A stretch of 64,000 nt of DNA from Photobacterium aquimaris (GTDB taxonomy: Bacteria; Pseudomonadota; Gammaproteobacteria; Enterobacterales; Vibrionaceae), in the NCBI RefSeq assembly GCF_002954455.1, contig NZ_MSCC01000001.1:447205-511204 (forward strand), given 5' to 3'. Below the pieces are notes generated by a model. That model worked only from the letters and a program-made list of their open reading frames with translations, was not told the DNA's origin and did not search any database. Within the stretch, counting starts at the first letter, position 1; every line of letters begins with the position of its first letter. Positions 46,604 to 55,508 of the stretch are shown in pieces. Made by a program: the position numbers and the translations under genes.

Positions 46604-47716
46604 ATGGCAAAGATAGCTATATCAGCCAATACAAGTTGGTATTTATATAACTTTAGAAAGAACACTATATTATCGTTAATTGAAGCTGGCCATGTAGTAA
46701 CGGCGATTGCACCTCGAGATGATTATTCAACAAAACTTGAACAATTAGGGGCGCGATTTATTCACATTGATATTGATCAAGGTGGTACTAATCCGATTAA
46801 TGATGCAAAAACTTTTTTTGCTTTTAATACTATTTTTAAAACCGAAAAGTTTGATGTTGTTTTGAACTTTACGCCTAAAAATAATATTTATGGCACAGTT
46901 GCAGCATCAAAAAATGGCACCAAAGTCATTAATAATATCGCTGGTTTAGGTATTATTTTCATTGATGAGAATATGACGGCCAAAATAGCACGCCGATTAT
47001 ATAAATTTAGTCAAAGTCGTGCTGATAAAATCTTCTTTCAGAACGAAGATGATCGCGGGTTATTTATCGATAATAAACTGGCGGATATTTCAAAGACGGA
47101 TCGCTTACCAGGCTCTGGTGCTGATCTCTCGCGTTTTGCAATATCACCAGCCGCAGATGATGGTGTAGTGAGCTTTTTATTAGTAGCGCGTATGCTTTAT
47201 GACAAAGGTATTGGTCATTATGTTGAAGCTGCTCGTGAATTGAAACAACGTTACGGTGACAAAGTACAATTTAATCTACTTGGCTTTCTAGATGTGAATA
47301 ATCCTTCTGCTGTATCACGCGCAGAGATGCAAGTATGGGTTGATGAAGGTATTGTTAATTATCTCGGTTTTTCAGACACTGTTGAGGAAGAAATCGCTAA
47401 AGTTGATTGTATGGTATTGCCATCTTTCTATCGTGAAGGAGTCCCTAAATCATTACTTGAAGCCGGTGCAATGGGTAAACCAATAGTAACAACGGATAAT
47501 GTCGGTTGTCGCGAAACGGTTGACCATGGTGTTAATGGCTATCTTTGCCAGACTCGATCAACTGCAAGCTTGGTAGAAATGCTTACTAAAATAATTGAGC
47601 ATACTCATCAAGAACGTCTTGATATGGGGTTAGCAAGTCGCCAGAAAATCGAAAATGAATTCGATGAAAAAATCATAATTAATAAATATCTAACGGCTAT
47701 TGAAAGCATTATCTAA
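46604..47716 (+). CDS. Glycosyltransferase family 4 (PglA/WbnK-like)
   Basis: 370 aa from ATG 46604, four bases after the epimerase stop. The N-terminus [20 protein letters not shown] is typical of PglA-type GT4 enzymes that move GalNAc or related sugars. [11 protein letters not shown] and [24 protein letters not shown] mark the two GT-B domains, and [30 protein letters not shown] carries the E-x7-E motif (about 266-295). It probably adds a HexNAc-type or GalA residue. The sugar is inferred. Confidence 0.87.
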   Translation: MAKIAISANTSWYLYNFRKNTILSLIEAGHVVTAIAPRDDYSTKLEQLGARFIHIDIDQGGTNPINDAKTFFAFNTIFKTEKFDVVLNFTPKNNIYGTVAASKNGTKVINNIAGLGIIFIDENMTAKIARRLYKFSQSRADKIFFQNEDDRGLFIDNKLADISKTDRLPGSGADLSRFAISPAADDGVVSFLLVARMLYDKGIGHYVEAARELKQRYGDKVQFNLLGFLDVNNPSAVSRAEMQVWVDEGIVNYLGFSDTVEEEIAKVDCMVLPSFYREGVPKSLLEAGAMGKPIVTTDNVGCRETVDHGVNGYLCQTRSTASLVEMLTKIIEHTHQERLDMGLASRQKIENEFDEKIIINKYLTAIESII

Positions 47717-47726
47717 GAGAGATTTT

Positions 47727-48893
47727 ATGAAAATTACTATTGCAGGTACAGGCTACGTAGGTCTGTCAAATGCCATGCTATTGGCACAAAATAACGATGT
47801 TATTGCTGTCGACATTATCGAAGAAAAGGTAAACCTTCTTAATAATAAAAAATCACCGATTGTTGACCGTGAAATTGAATATTTCTTACAAAATAAAGAT
47901 CTAAGTTTTGTTGCAACGCTTGATAAGCAAATGGCTTATCAAGATGCCGAATACGTTATCATCGCAACTCCAACTGATTATGATAGTGTTAATAACTACT
48001 TTAATACTTCTTCTGTAGAAGCAGTTATTCAAGATGTGTTAGCGATTAACCCTAATGCAGTAATGGTTATAAAATCAACTGTACCAGTAGGTTATACCAA
48101 AGAAGTTAAAGAAAAATTTGGCTGTGACAATATTATTTTCTCACCAGAATTCTTACGTGAAGGTCGTGCGTTATACGATAACCTTTATCCTTCACGTATT
48201 ATCGTTGGTGAACAAAGTGAGCGCGCAACAGTTTTTGCTAGCCTATTACAGCAAGGCGCTATTAAAGAAGATATTGAAGTATTGTTCACTGACTCAACAG
48301 AAGCTGAAGCGGTTAAATTATTCTCAAATACATACTTAGCGATGCGTGTTGCTTACTTCAACGAGTTAGATACTTACGCTGAAACTAACAACTTGAATGC
48401 ACGTCAAATTATTGAAGGTGTAGGTTTAGACCCACGTATTGGTAATCACTACAATAACCCATCATTTGGTTACGGTGGTTACTGCTTACCAAAAGATACT
48501 AAGCAATTACGTGCTAACTATAAAAATGTACCAAATAGCATTATTGGTGCGATTGTAGATGCTAACACAACACGTAAAGACTTTATTGCTGACTCTATTA
48601 TTAGTCGCAATCCAAAGCGTGTAGGTATATACCGTCTTATTATGAAGTCTGGCTCAGATAATTTCCGTGCTTCTAGTATTCAAGGTATTATGAAACGCAT
48701 TAAGGCTAAAGGTATTGAGGTTGTTATTTACGAACCAGTACTTGATGACGCTGAATTCTTCCGCTCTAAAGTGGTTAAAGATTTGAATCAATTTAAACAA
48801 GACTGTGATGTTATTGTTTCTAATCGTATGGCTGAAGAATTAAGCGATGTAGCTGATAAAGTTTATACTCGTGATATATTCCAAGCAGATTAA
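47727..48893 (+). CDS. ugd: UDP-glucose 6-dehydrogenase
   Basis: 388 aa from ATG 47727. The N-terminal NAD fold is [29 protein letters not shown] and [15 protein letters not shown] [14 protein letters not shown] follow. The catalytic Cys is in [14 protein letters not shown] (about residue 251), and [24 protein letters not shown] is a signature of the family. It oxidises UDP-glucose to UDP-glucuronate with two NAD+. With the epimerase it supplies uronic-acid precursors. A terminator-like hairpin follows at 48955-48989. Confidence 0.95.
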   Translation: MKITIAGTGYVGLSNAMLLAQNNDVIAVDIIEEKVNLLNNKKSPIVDREIEYFLQNKDLSFVATLDKQMAYQDAEYVIIATPTDYDSVNNYFNTSSVEAVIQDVLAINPNAVMVIKSTVPVGYTKEVKEKFGCDNIIFSPEFLREGRALYDNLYPSRIIVGEQSERATVFASLLQQGAIKEDIEVLFTDSTEAEAVKLFSNTYLAMRVAYFNELDTYAETNNLNARQIIEGVGLDPRIGNHYNNPSFGYGGYCLPKDTKQLRANYKNVPNSIIGAIVDANTTRKDFIADSIISRNPKRVGIYRLIMKSGSDNFRASSIQGIMKRIKAKGIEVVIYEPVLDDAEFFRSKVVKDLNQFKQDCDVIVSNRMAEELSDVADKVYTRDIFQAD

Positions 48894-48954
48894 TAATAAA
48901 GGTCAATGATTTTTATTATTAATTCATACGATTAATGAGCGCAAATAATGAAAT

Positions 48955-49000
48955 AATAGAGGGTTATTGGTTCGCTAATATCCTCTATTGTTTCTTTTTA
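48955..49000 (+). terminator. Terminator or attenuator between ugd and wecA
   Basis: AATAGAGG (48955-48962) pairs with CCTCTATT (48982-48989), with further imperfect pairing inward, followed by a T-rich tract. It suggests wecA is reached only in part from the operon promoter. Confidence 0.6.
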
Positions 49001-49034
49001 TATGCAAATTTCTCCAATTTAAAAAGTGTTCGTT

Positions 49035-50114
49035 ATGTTTACTGGATATTGTTTCGTCTTTATCTCATCATTAATATTTCTTTTTGTGATGAGAGTTGTA
49101 GCAAAAGTTGTTGGTTTAGTTGATAAACCAAATGCTCGAAAACACCATAAAGGAGCGATTCCTTTAGTGGGCGGTATTTCTATTTTTGCCGCTATTTCAG
49201 TTACTTTTTTGTCATTTCTTCCTCATACCAGTGATGTATATTTATATTTAGGCTGCGCTCTAGTATTGATTATTCTTGGTGCATTTGATGATCGTTTAGA
49301 TATAAGTTTTAAAATACGTTTAATCGTTCAAGCTGCTATTTCTATCGCTATGATCGTTATTGGTGGTCATAGCCTACATAACCTTGGTTATTTAATGGGC
49401 AGTGATACTATTCAGCTGTCTGTATTTACAAGTTATATTATTACTGTTTTCGGTGTTATTGGTGCAATCAATGCATTTAACATGGTGGATGGTATTGATG
49501 GTTTATTAGGTGGATTAGCAGCAGTAACTATCGGTTCGATGGGCGTTGTATTCTACCTATCTGGAAATACTTATTTAGGTACTTTTTGTGGTTTGATTGT
49601 TACGGCAATTATTCCTTACATTATGCTTAACTTAGGTATTCCGTTTGGCTCTAAAGCAAAAGTCTTTATGGGTGATGCCGGTAGTATGTTTATCGGTTTT
49701 ACTGTTGTATGGTTATTAATCAAAGCAACACAAGATCCTGCTTCGTATGCATTTAAACCAGTAACGGCATTATGGTTAATTGCGATTCCATTGATGGATA
49801 TGGCGACTATTATGATTCGTCGTATTCGTAAGGGGCAATCACCATTTAAGCCAGACCGTGAGCATTTACACCATATATTCCAACGTCTTGGTTTATCATC
49901 TCGTCAGACATTACTGACTATTTGTTCGATGGCATTGAGTTGTTCTATTATTGGTCTGTGGAGTGATTATGTAGGTGTTGCAGAGTCAACCATGTTCGTT
50001 GCTTTCTTAGTGATGTTCGTCTGTTACTTTGCTGCGATTAGTCATATTTTCCGTATTGTTGCTTTTGTACGTAACATTCTCGGCCTAAAGACGCATAAAT
50101 CGACATCTAAATAA
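49035..50114 (+). CDS. wecA: Undecaprenyl-phosphate GlcNAc-1-phosphate transferase (WecA-type)
   Basis: 359 aa with about 11 membrane helices. Family motifs are KVVGLVDKPNARKHHKGAIPLVGG, LGAFDDRLDISFKIR, NAFNMVDGIDGLLGGLAA (catalytic Asp region), MGDAGSMFIGF and the HIHH-type motif DREHLHHIFQRLGLSS. It moves a HexNAc-1-phosphate from UDP-GlcNAc to undecaprenyl phosphate, starting lipid-linked repeat-unit synthesis. A GTG 9 bases earlier is also possible. It is the last gene of the locus, followed by a strong terminator. Confidence 0.93.
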   Translation: MFTGYCFVFISSLIFLFVMRVVAKVVGLVDKPNARKHHKGAIPLVGGISIFAAISVTFLSFLPHTSDVYLYLGCALVLIILGAFDDRLDISFKIRLIVQAAISIAMIVIGGHSLHNLGYLMGSDTIQLSVFTSYIITVFGVIGAINAFNMVDGIDGLLGGLAAVTIGSMGVVFYLSGNTYLGTFCGLIVTAIIPYIMLNLGIPFGSKAKVFMGDAGSMFIGFTVVWLLIKATQDPASYAFKPVTALWLIAIPLMDMATIMIRRIRKGQSPFKPDREHLHHIFQRLGLSSRQTLLTICSMALSCSIIGLWSDYVGVAESTMFVAFLVMFVCYFAAISHIFRIVAFVRNILGLKTHKSTSK

Positions 50115-50137
50115 CAATATACTGTTGTAAATACAAT

Positions 50138-50174
50138 AAAGGCCGAGTGATCATTGATTACTCGGCCTTTTTTT
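50138..50174 (+). terminator. Terminator of the polysaccharide locus
   Basis: AAAGGCCGAGT (50138-50148) and ACTCGGCCTTT (50160-50170) pair, followed by T residues. Confidence 0.88.
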
Positions 50175-50229
50175 ATGGCTCATAATATGTAGCTACTGCA
50201 CTAGTAACTACATATGCTGTTTCTGATAC

Positions 50230-50264
50230 AAAAACGCCTCAGCGAAATAAATCGCTAAGGCGTT
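50230..50264 (-). terminator. Terminator of tRNA-Arg
   Basis: AACGCCTCAGCG (50233-50244) and CGCTAAGGCGTT (50253-50264) pair with one mismatch; a T-run follows on the minus strand. Confidence 0.75.
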
Positions 50265-50272
50265 GATAAATA

Positions 50273-50349
50273 TGGCGCTCCCTGCTGGAGTCGAACCAGC
50301 GGCCTTCCCCTTAGGAGGGGGACGCTCTATCCATCTGAGCTAAGGAAGC
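50273..50349 (-). tRNA. tRNA-Arg(CCT)
   Basis: 77 bases on the minus strand: acceptor GCTTCCT/AGGGAGC, D-arm TAGCTCAGATGGATAGAGC, T-arm GGTTCGACTCC, and anticodon loop CTCCTAA between CCCC and GGGG, giving anticodon CCT. CCA is encoded. Confidence 0.94.
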
Positions 50350-50395
50350 ATGTGCATAGTATACGCGAAAATGCACAGAGGTTAAGAAAATAGTA

Positions 50396-51532
50396 TTATT
50401 GATTCAACTGCTTGGTCAGTAAATCACCAGGTTGAATGCTTGAAGCCAATTGCGGCTGGTTAACACGAAGTTCTGCTGATTTCTCATAGACACGATCGAC
50501 AGTGAGTGTAATTGCCGTTTCAACCATTCGGTTGCGAGGAATTCCTTTCTGATCGATAAAACCAGCACTATGCCATAACTTAAGCTGATCACCATTACGT
50601 ACACCGTGTACACGACCGACATTAATCTGTGCCATACCCTGATGAATATTAACGATTTCAGGTAAGCTTGCTCGGCACGACAGCGCACTTTCAATATCAA
50701 GCATCATATTTTGAGTAATACGTTGAATACTTTGTCCATAAGGTGAGACCCAAAAACGGGCAGTTTTAGTATCAACATGGCTAGTACGTGCAAACGGCCA
50801 TAAGCCAATATCACGATAACTATTTTGATAAATCATCTCACCGGTTTTGCCATCCATAATATCTAAGTTGACTGCAAACTGACGATTGATTGTATCAGCT
50901 TGTAATAAGTGATCATCGACAGTCGCTGAAAGATCAGTGATCTCGCCACTGATCAAATATTGGGCGTCATTATCTTCCGCGAGCATCATCATCGCATCAG
51001 CATGATTGGCACTAAAAGGAACTTGTGTCATCCCCGTGACTAAAAAACTTTGCGAACGTTGCTGAATATTTTTTTTCAGCACTTTTGAGAAATCATCACC
51101 TAATTGATAAATACTGCCCATTGCCGCTTGTTGAGGCTCTGCCAGTGAAAATCTACCCAGTAATAATCCTTTCTTATATTGTACCTTGTGGCAACTTTTT
51201 GCCGATGGGTAAATATCTATTCTGGCAGTGACATACATTTTGCCGCCAGCCTGTTTTTGTTCCAGCACGCTAATATGCCGAATTTCATTGCCACTAAAGC
51301 GGTATTGTTGTCGATCTTCTTGCAAATAACTTTTGAGTAACGGCAAGCTGGCTATCTCACCACCAGTGAAGGTCATTGCTTGAAATACGGCGTTCTCTAA
51401 GGCATTAACACGTGCTGTCGCCTTACTTTCAAGGACCGTTGCTTCACCTGTTACTTGTACCCATTGCGCATGACTAGCGTTTGAGAACAGTAACCACAAG
51501 CCGCTCAAACAGATTGCTATTTTTTTATTCAT
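50396..51532 (-). CDS. flgT: Flagellar H-ring assembly protein FlgT
   Basis: From ATG 51532, 378 aa with a signal peptide (KKIAICLSGLWLLFSNASHA) and mature start QWVQVTGEATV. The length, the N-terminal VTGEATVLESKATARVNALENAVFQAM and the later VGRVHGVRNGDQLKLWHS are as I recall for Vibrio FlgT. It builds the H ring around the basal body in the periplasm, specific to sheathed polar flagella of Vibrionaceae. It is divergent from flgO; a sigma-54-like site lies upstream at 51588-51604. Confidence 0.88.
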   Translation of the reverse strand: MNKKIAICLSGLWLLFSNASHAQWVQVTGEATVLESKATARVNALENAVFQAMTFTGGEIASLPLLKSYLQEDRQQYRFSGNEIRHISVLEQKQAGGKMYVTARIDIYPSAKSCHKVQYKKGLLLGRFSLAEPQQAAMGSIYQLGDDFSKVLKKNIQQRSQSFLVTGMTQVPFSANHADAMMMLAEDNDAQYLISGEITDLSATVDDHLLQADTINRQFAVNLDIMDGKTGEMIYQNSYRDIGLWPFARTSHVDTKTARFWVSPYGQSIQRITQNMMLDIESALSCRASLPEIVNIHQGMAQINVGRVHGVRNGDQLKLWHSAGFIDQKGIPRNRMVETAITLTVDRVYEKSAELRVNQPQLASSIQPGDLLTKQLNQ

Positions 51533-51587
51533 AAAAGACCAGTTTAGGTATGTTTTTTGCTTTAATCGAGACATAGCTGCAAAGGAA

Positions 51588-51604
51588 TGCAAAGAGTGTT
51601 CCTA
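51588..51604 (-). promoter_or_regulatory. Sigma-54-like promoter of flgT
   Basis: Minus-strand TAGGAACACTCTTTGCA has GG and GC at the correct -24/-12 spacing, though the first element departs from TGGCAC. It stands about 55 bases before the flgT ATG. Confidence 0.5.
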
Positions 51605-51619
51605 ATTGGTGTTTATCAT

Positions 51620-51646
51620 TAAAGAAATTGTGTTTGTGAACGATAT
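51620..51646 (+). promoter_or_regulatory. Possible FliA (sigma-28) promoter of flgO
   Basis: TAAAGAAA, 11-base spacer, AACGATAT; consensus is TAAAGTTT-N11-GCCGATAA. Five of eight bases agree in the -10. It stands about 35 bases before flgO. Confidence 0.4.
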
Positions 51647-51679
51647 CTTCTTTATCACGCGTATCGAGAGTGGCAAAAA

Positions 51680-52315
51680 ATGAACAATATTATATTGGTG
51701 ATGTGCGCGCTGTTAGTTACAGCCTGTGCAGCACCGCAAGTTTATAACGGTAAACAACAATTCTCCTCAGCAGGATATTCATTAACAACAACGCCACGTC
51801 ATACGGTTGATTATTTTGTTGAGGGTTTGACCAATCAGTTGATTGAATCCAACCAATATTTAACCGCAAGCACCCCTTTAGCAGTAACGTCATTTGTTGA
51901 TCTGCAAGACATGGGGGCAACTAACTGGCTTGGTAATGTTGTCAGTGAAAACTTTATGTTTCAGATGCAGCAGCGGGGCTTTACGGTGGTTGATTACAAA
52001 TCAACAGGAGTGATTAAGGTTACCCGTAATGGCGATTTTAGTATCAGCCGTAATTGGCAAGAATTATCAGGGCAACAACCGGTTGATTATGTACTTACCG
52101 GCACCATGTTACGTCAAAGTGGTGGTGTATTGGTTAATGCACGCATTATTGGCATGCGCTCACATGTCGTGATTGCGACTGCTCAAGGTTTTTTACCGGC
52201 AGATCGTATTGGGCGTGACTTAGATTTCATGAATAAGATTCAACTTCGTAACGGTGTGATTATGCGCACTGAACAACAACAAACCACGACTAATAATGTG
52301 GTATTACGACCTTAA
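51680..52315 (+). CDS. flgO: Flagellar outer-membrane lipoprotein FlgO
   Basis: 211 aa with a lipoprotein signal (ILVMCALLVTACAAPQ, lipidated Cys at about residue 16). The FlgO domain (about 40-190) includes LAVTSFVDLQDMGATNWLGNVVSENFMFQMQQRGFTVVDYK and VDYVLTGTMLRQSGGVLVNARIIGM. FlgO lies in the outer membrane and supports flagellar stability and motility in V. cholerae. flgP follows 11 bases later, and flgT is divergent. Confidence 0.9.
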   Translation: MNNIILVMCALLVTACAAPQVYNGKQQFSSAGYSLTTTPRHTVDYFVEGLTNQLIESNQYLTASTPLAVTSFVDLQDMGATNWLGNVVSENFMFQMQQRGFTVVDYKSTGVIKVTRNGDFSISRNWQELSGQQPVDYVLTGTMLRQSGGVLVNARIIGMRSHVVIATAQGFLPADRIGRDLDFMNKIQLRNGVIMRTEQQQTTTNNVVLRP

Positions 52316-52326
52316 GGATAAGCGCG

Positions 52327-52773
52327 ATGATGAAATGGCTAGCAGTAATGTTATTGGTCGCAGTATCAGGATGTTCCACCTCAAATAATGGCCTTAATTC
52401 GAATTTAACCCACAGTAATGAGCTGGTATCTGCGGTTGGTTATGCATCTATCAGTGAACAAAATGGTCGTACTCAAGAAGAAAAAAGTTTACGCGCTATG
52501 CGAGCATCAAAACTCGATGCTTACCGTGAGTTGTCTGAACAAATATATGGTCTTCGAATCTCCGCTACAACGTCGCTATCTAATCAACAATTAGGTCCTG
52601 AAACCACTGATGGTGCGGTTGATGGCATTATTCGTGGTGCAAAAGTGATCCGCAGTTATCCGGTTGGCGATAGCTATGTGACTGAAATGGAGTTGAATTT
52701 AGGTTTAATGGAACGCATGAAGCAACATGGTGAAGTATTCCATGTTCCTAATAATCAGCAAGTGATGTTTTAA
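52327..52773 (+). CDS. flgP: Flagellar outer-membrane lipoprotein FlgP
   Basis: 148 aa with a lipobox (MLLVAVSGCSTS). A domain of the LPP20/FlgP type follows (about 40-140): VGYASISEQNGRTQEEKSLRAMRASKLDAYRELSEQIYGLRI and VDGIIRGAKVIRSYPVGDSYVTEMELNLG. It works with FlgO in the outer membrane around the flagellar basal body. It ends 3 bases before the convergent flgN stop. Confidence 0.9.
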   Translation: MMKWLAVMLLVAVSGCSTSNNGLNSNLTHSNELVSAVGYASISEQNGRTQEEKSLRAMRASKLDAYRELSEQIYGLRISATTSLSNQQLGPETTDGAVDGIIRGAKVIRSYPVGDSYVTEMELNLGLMERMKQHGEVFHVPNNQQVMF

Positions 52774-52776
52774 TGA

Positions 52777-53205
52777 TTAAGCTTTAAGGTTAGTGCCTAA
52801 TGATCGAACATTTTGCGCCTTACCATCACAATTATAGGTCATTTGATGGCGGCCACGACTTTGTTGAAATAGGTTATTAAGCTTATGAAAACTTAATTGT
52901 GCCCGTTGTAAAACCTCGCCATTGATGTCGTTACGCTGTTTACATAGCGTAACCAATTGTTGAATGTGTTCAACCTGTTGGCGGAGTAAATCATCATCCT
53001 GCAATTGCTGGCGTTGAGGGTGGTTGGCAATCAGGTAATCGTGTTGTTGAACACTGTTAATGATCGCAAGTTTTTCTTTGGCAAATTGTTCTATTTCTAA
53101 TGCGCGTCGATGCGCTATCGCTGTTTTCTCTTGGTTGAGTAATTCAGCAAGTGATACTAAAGCTGTTTGTTGTAGCTCAAGCAATTGCTCAATAGTATGT
53201 TTCAT
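52777..53205 (-). CDS. flgN: Flagellar export chaperone FlgN
   Basis: 142 aa from ATG 53205, with AAGGA upstream. The protein is helical throughout with heptad-like Leu/Gln patterning (LLELQQTALVSLAELLNQE), as in FlgN. It escorts hook-filament junction proteins FlgK and FlgL to the export gate. It follows flgM by 42 bases. Confidence 0.85.
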   Translation of the reverse strand: MKHTIEQLLELQQTALVSLAELLNQEKTAIAHRRALEIEQFAKEKLAIINSVQQHDYLIANHPQRQQLQDDDLLRQQVEHIQQLVTLCKQRNDINGEVLQRAQLSFHKLNNLFQQSRGRHQMTYNCDGKAQNVRSLGTNLKA

Positions 53206-53247
53206 GACCAAGATCCTTACAGTGAATACGTAATAATATTAATTGTC

Positions 53248-53553
53248 TTAAAGACCATTAAGTTCATCTTCAAATTTAATCATATTATTAGCAAGTTTAT
53301 CGGCATCAATAGTATAACTGCCATTAGCGATTGCTTGTTTGATTTGATCCACTTTTGCGGAATCAAAACTGGTTTCAGCGGCTAATTGTTGATGAATTTG
53401 ACCGACGGCTTTGCCTTGAGAGCTTAATGAAACCGCATCGTGTTGTGGTTCAATAGCTGTTGGGGCGGTATTTTCTGTTGCCGTTTTAGGAGTGTTAACT
53501 GTACGGCTAGTGTTCAGTGGTTGTCCACCACGTAAATGATCAATGCTTGTCAT
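53248..53553 (-). CDS. flgM: Anti-sigma-28 factor FlgM
   Basis: 101 aa, disordered N-terminal half rich in Thr, Ala and Pro. The C-terminal FliA-binding helices include KVDQIKQAIANGSYTIDADKLANNMIKFEDEL (about 65-97), the FlgM signature. It holds FliA inactive until it is exported through the finished hook. A near-consensus FliA promoter precedes it (53590-53616), giving feedback. Confidence 0.92.
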   Translation of the reverse strand: MTSIDHLRGGQPLNTSRTVNTPKTATENTAPTAIEPQHDAVSLSSQGKAVGQIHQQLAAETSFDSAKVDQIKQAIANGSYTIDADKLANNMIKFEDELNGL

Positions 53554-53589
53554 AATATTGTACCTGTCGATGTCAATGGTTATAGTCTG

Positions 53590-53616
53590 TTATCGACGTA
53601 TAAACCCTAAACTTTA
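53590..53616 (-). promoter_or_regulatory. FliA (sigma-28) promoter of flgMN
   Basis: Minus strand reads TAAAGTTT, 11-base spacer, GTCGATAA. Consensus is TAAAGTTT-N11-GCCGATAA, so one base differs and the spacing is exact. Confidence 0.8.
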
Positions 53617-53691
53617 GCTTTTTTTATGTGCTAACGCCAAAATATTATGTCGGTAGATGTTTAGATTCATGGCTGTATATTGAACGATGAA

Positions 53692-54399
53692 TTAGTACTT
53701 TACTGATACTTCACCAACAGCAGTAACCACGCCATCAATAATACGTTTTGACTTATTGTTTTGGACTCGAATCTCATCACCTATCGCGCCATCAGATAAT
53801 GCTTTTCCCGCAGTAACAATTGCTAACCCTGACTGACCTGCACGAATTAATACACTGTCATTACGGCATACAAGACAGATATCGTTGGCTTGAATGACAT
53901 CACCCGCTTTTACCGTTCGTTTGACTTTAGAACCAATAAGTTGCTGTGGATCAGTAAAGCTAATGCCACGTTGAAAACGGCTCTCTACCATCGCAATTTT
54001 AAGGTTAGCAGCACTGAGTAGTGCGCCACGGCCTAAATGGGTAGTGGCAATCACTTGTGGCAAGGTTTGTTGAATACTAACGGGAACATATAATTGCCAA
54101 TTTTCAGTTTCGCAGCGCACTAAAACGGTGACATTACCTGTTAATGTTTGCTTACCTGGCGTCGACGCTTGCAGTTGGCTACTACAAACTGGAAACCGTA
54201 ATCGTGAATCGAGTTTTGCTGCGGTGATATTAATACTGCCAAACTCGGGCTGTATTAGGGTCTGTTTTATATGGCTGACAGCAGTTTTTTTAATAAGCTC
54301 TTGTTGAGAGAGTGGTGTCGCATGAATATTTCCACTAAAGCTCAGCAGTAAACTGCCGATAATCATGCAAACTAGATCTAAATATCGATGAGTGATCAC
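53692..54399 (-). CDS. flgA: Flagella P-ring assembly chaperone FlgA
   Basis: 235 aa with a signal peptide (VCMIIGSLLLSFSGNIHA). A SAF-type domain lies in the C-terminal half (about 115-230): VIATTHLGRGALLSAANLKIAMVE, QLIGSKVKRTVKAGDVIQANDI and VLIRAGQSGLAIVTAGKALSDGAIGDEIRVQNNKSKRIIDGVV. It helps FlgI form the P ring in the periplasm. It is divergent from cheV. Confidence 0.92.
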   Translation of the reverse strand: MITHRYLDLVCMIIGSLLLSFSGNIHATPLSQQELIKKTAVSHIKQTLIQPEFGSINITAAKLDSRLRFPVCSSQLQASTPGKQTLTGNVTVLVRCETENWQLYVPVSIQQTLPQVIATTHLGRGALLSAANLKIAMVESRFQRGISFTDPQQLIGSKVKRTVKAGDVIQANDICLVCRNDSVLIRAGQSGLAIVTAGKALSDGAIGDEIRVQNNKSKRIIDGVVTAVGEVSVKY

Positions 54400-54518
54400 G
54401 GTGTAATATTCTCTGTCGGTGTTAGAAAATCAGTAGTTAGACGGTATATCATAAGTAATTATTCATAAAATTGCTTGTATTGGTCAGATTAATATTCTTG
54501 AGCAGGGAGCTATTTCAC

Positions 54519-55454
54519 ATGTCAGGTCTTTTAGATTCCGTTAATCAACGTACCCAGTTGGTTGGCCAAAATAGATTAGAGTTACTTACGTTTCGGCTCA
54601 ATCGACGTCAGCGTTATGGCATTAACGTCTTTAAAGTCAAAGAAGTTTTACAGTGCCCGAAATTAACCGCAATGCCTAATTTACATCCGTTTGTGAAAGG
54701 GGTGGCTTATATTCGAGGTCAAACCATTTCAGTGATCGATATTAGCCTCGCTATTGGCGATCGACCTGTCGAAGATATCAGTAACTGCTTTATTATTATT
54801 TCTGAGTTTAACCGTTCGGTGCAGGGATTTTTAGTCTCAGCAGTTGAGCGGATCGTTAATATCAACTGGGAAGCTATTTTACCGCCGCCACAAGGGGCTG
54901 GTCGAAGTAATTATCTTACAGCGGTCACTGAGATTGACAATGAGCTGGTAGAGATTCTCGATGTTGAAAAGATCCTCGATCAAATATCACCAGCAGATAC
55001 GCGTTTATCAACTGAGTTACTCGATGAAATTAATCTGATTACTCCAGCAGTAAAAACCGTGTTAATTGCTGATGATTCAATGGTTGCACGTAAGCAAGTT
55101 CAGCGGGCAATTGAATCTATCGGCTGTGATTGTATTTGTGTTAAAGATGGCAAGGAAGCATTACAAACATTACAAGCTATGGCTGCTAAGGGTTGTATTT
55201 ATCAACAATTGGCATTGGTTATTTCTGATATCGAAATGCCAGAAATGGATGGCTATACCTTAACGGCGGCTATTCGTGGCGATCAAGCACTAAAAGATTT
55301 ACATATTATTTTGCATACCTCTCTGAGTGGCGTCTTTAATCAAGCGATGATTGAGCGGGTGGGAGCCAATGCTTTTATTCCTAAATTTAACCCTGATGAA
55401 CTCGGACAAGCGGTCAAAAATGCCATGATACCTATTATCGATACACCAGCTTAA
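54519..55454 (+). CDS. cheV: Chemotaxis coupling protein CheV
   Basis: 311 aa from ATG 54519 (GCAGGGAGC upstream). An N-terminal CheW domain (about 15-165, RYGINVFKVKEVLQCP and VAYIRGQTISVIDI) is followed by a receiver domain (about 182-305). That has VLIADDSMVARKQVQ, phospho-acceptor Asp in LVISDIEMPEMDGYTL, and the Lys in AFIPKFNPDEL. It couples receptors to CheA and is itself phosphorylated, likely as a phosphate sink or adaptation device. cheR follows. Confidence 0.93.
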   Translation: MSGLLDSVNQRTQLVGQNRLELLTFRLNRRQRYGINVFKVKEVLQCPKLTAMPNLHPFVKGVAYIRGQTISVIDISLAIGDRPVEDISNCFIIISEFNRSVQGFLVSAVERIVNINWEAILPPPQGAGRSNYLTAVTEIDNELVEILDVEKILDQISPADTRLSTELLDEINLITPAVKTVLIADDSMVARKQVQRAIESIGCDCICVKDGKEALQTLQAMAAKGCIYQQLALVISDIEMPEMDGYTLTAAIRGDQALKDLHIILHTSLSGVFNQAMIERVGANAFIPKFNPDELGQAVKNAMIPIIDTPA

Positions 55455-55508
55455 CCATCAATAAAATTCGACGTGTAGTAATAATATAACAATAATAAAG
55501 AGTGATTA

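Noticed and set aside
53185..53385. Plus-strand ORFs over flgN/flgM and similar antisense frames elsewhere.
   Set aside because: They overlap well-supported genes, lack ribosome sites and show no recognisable protein features.
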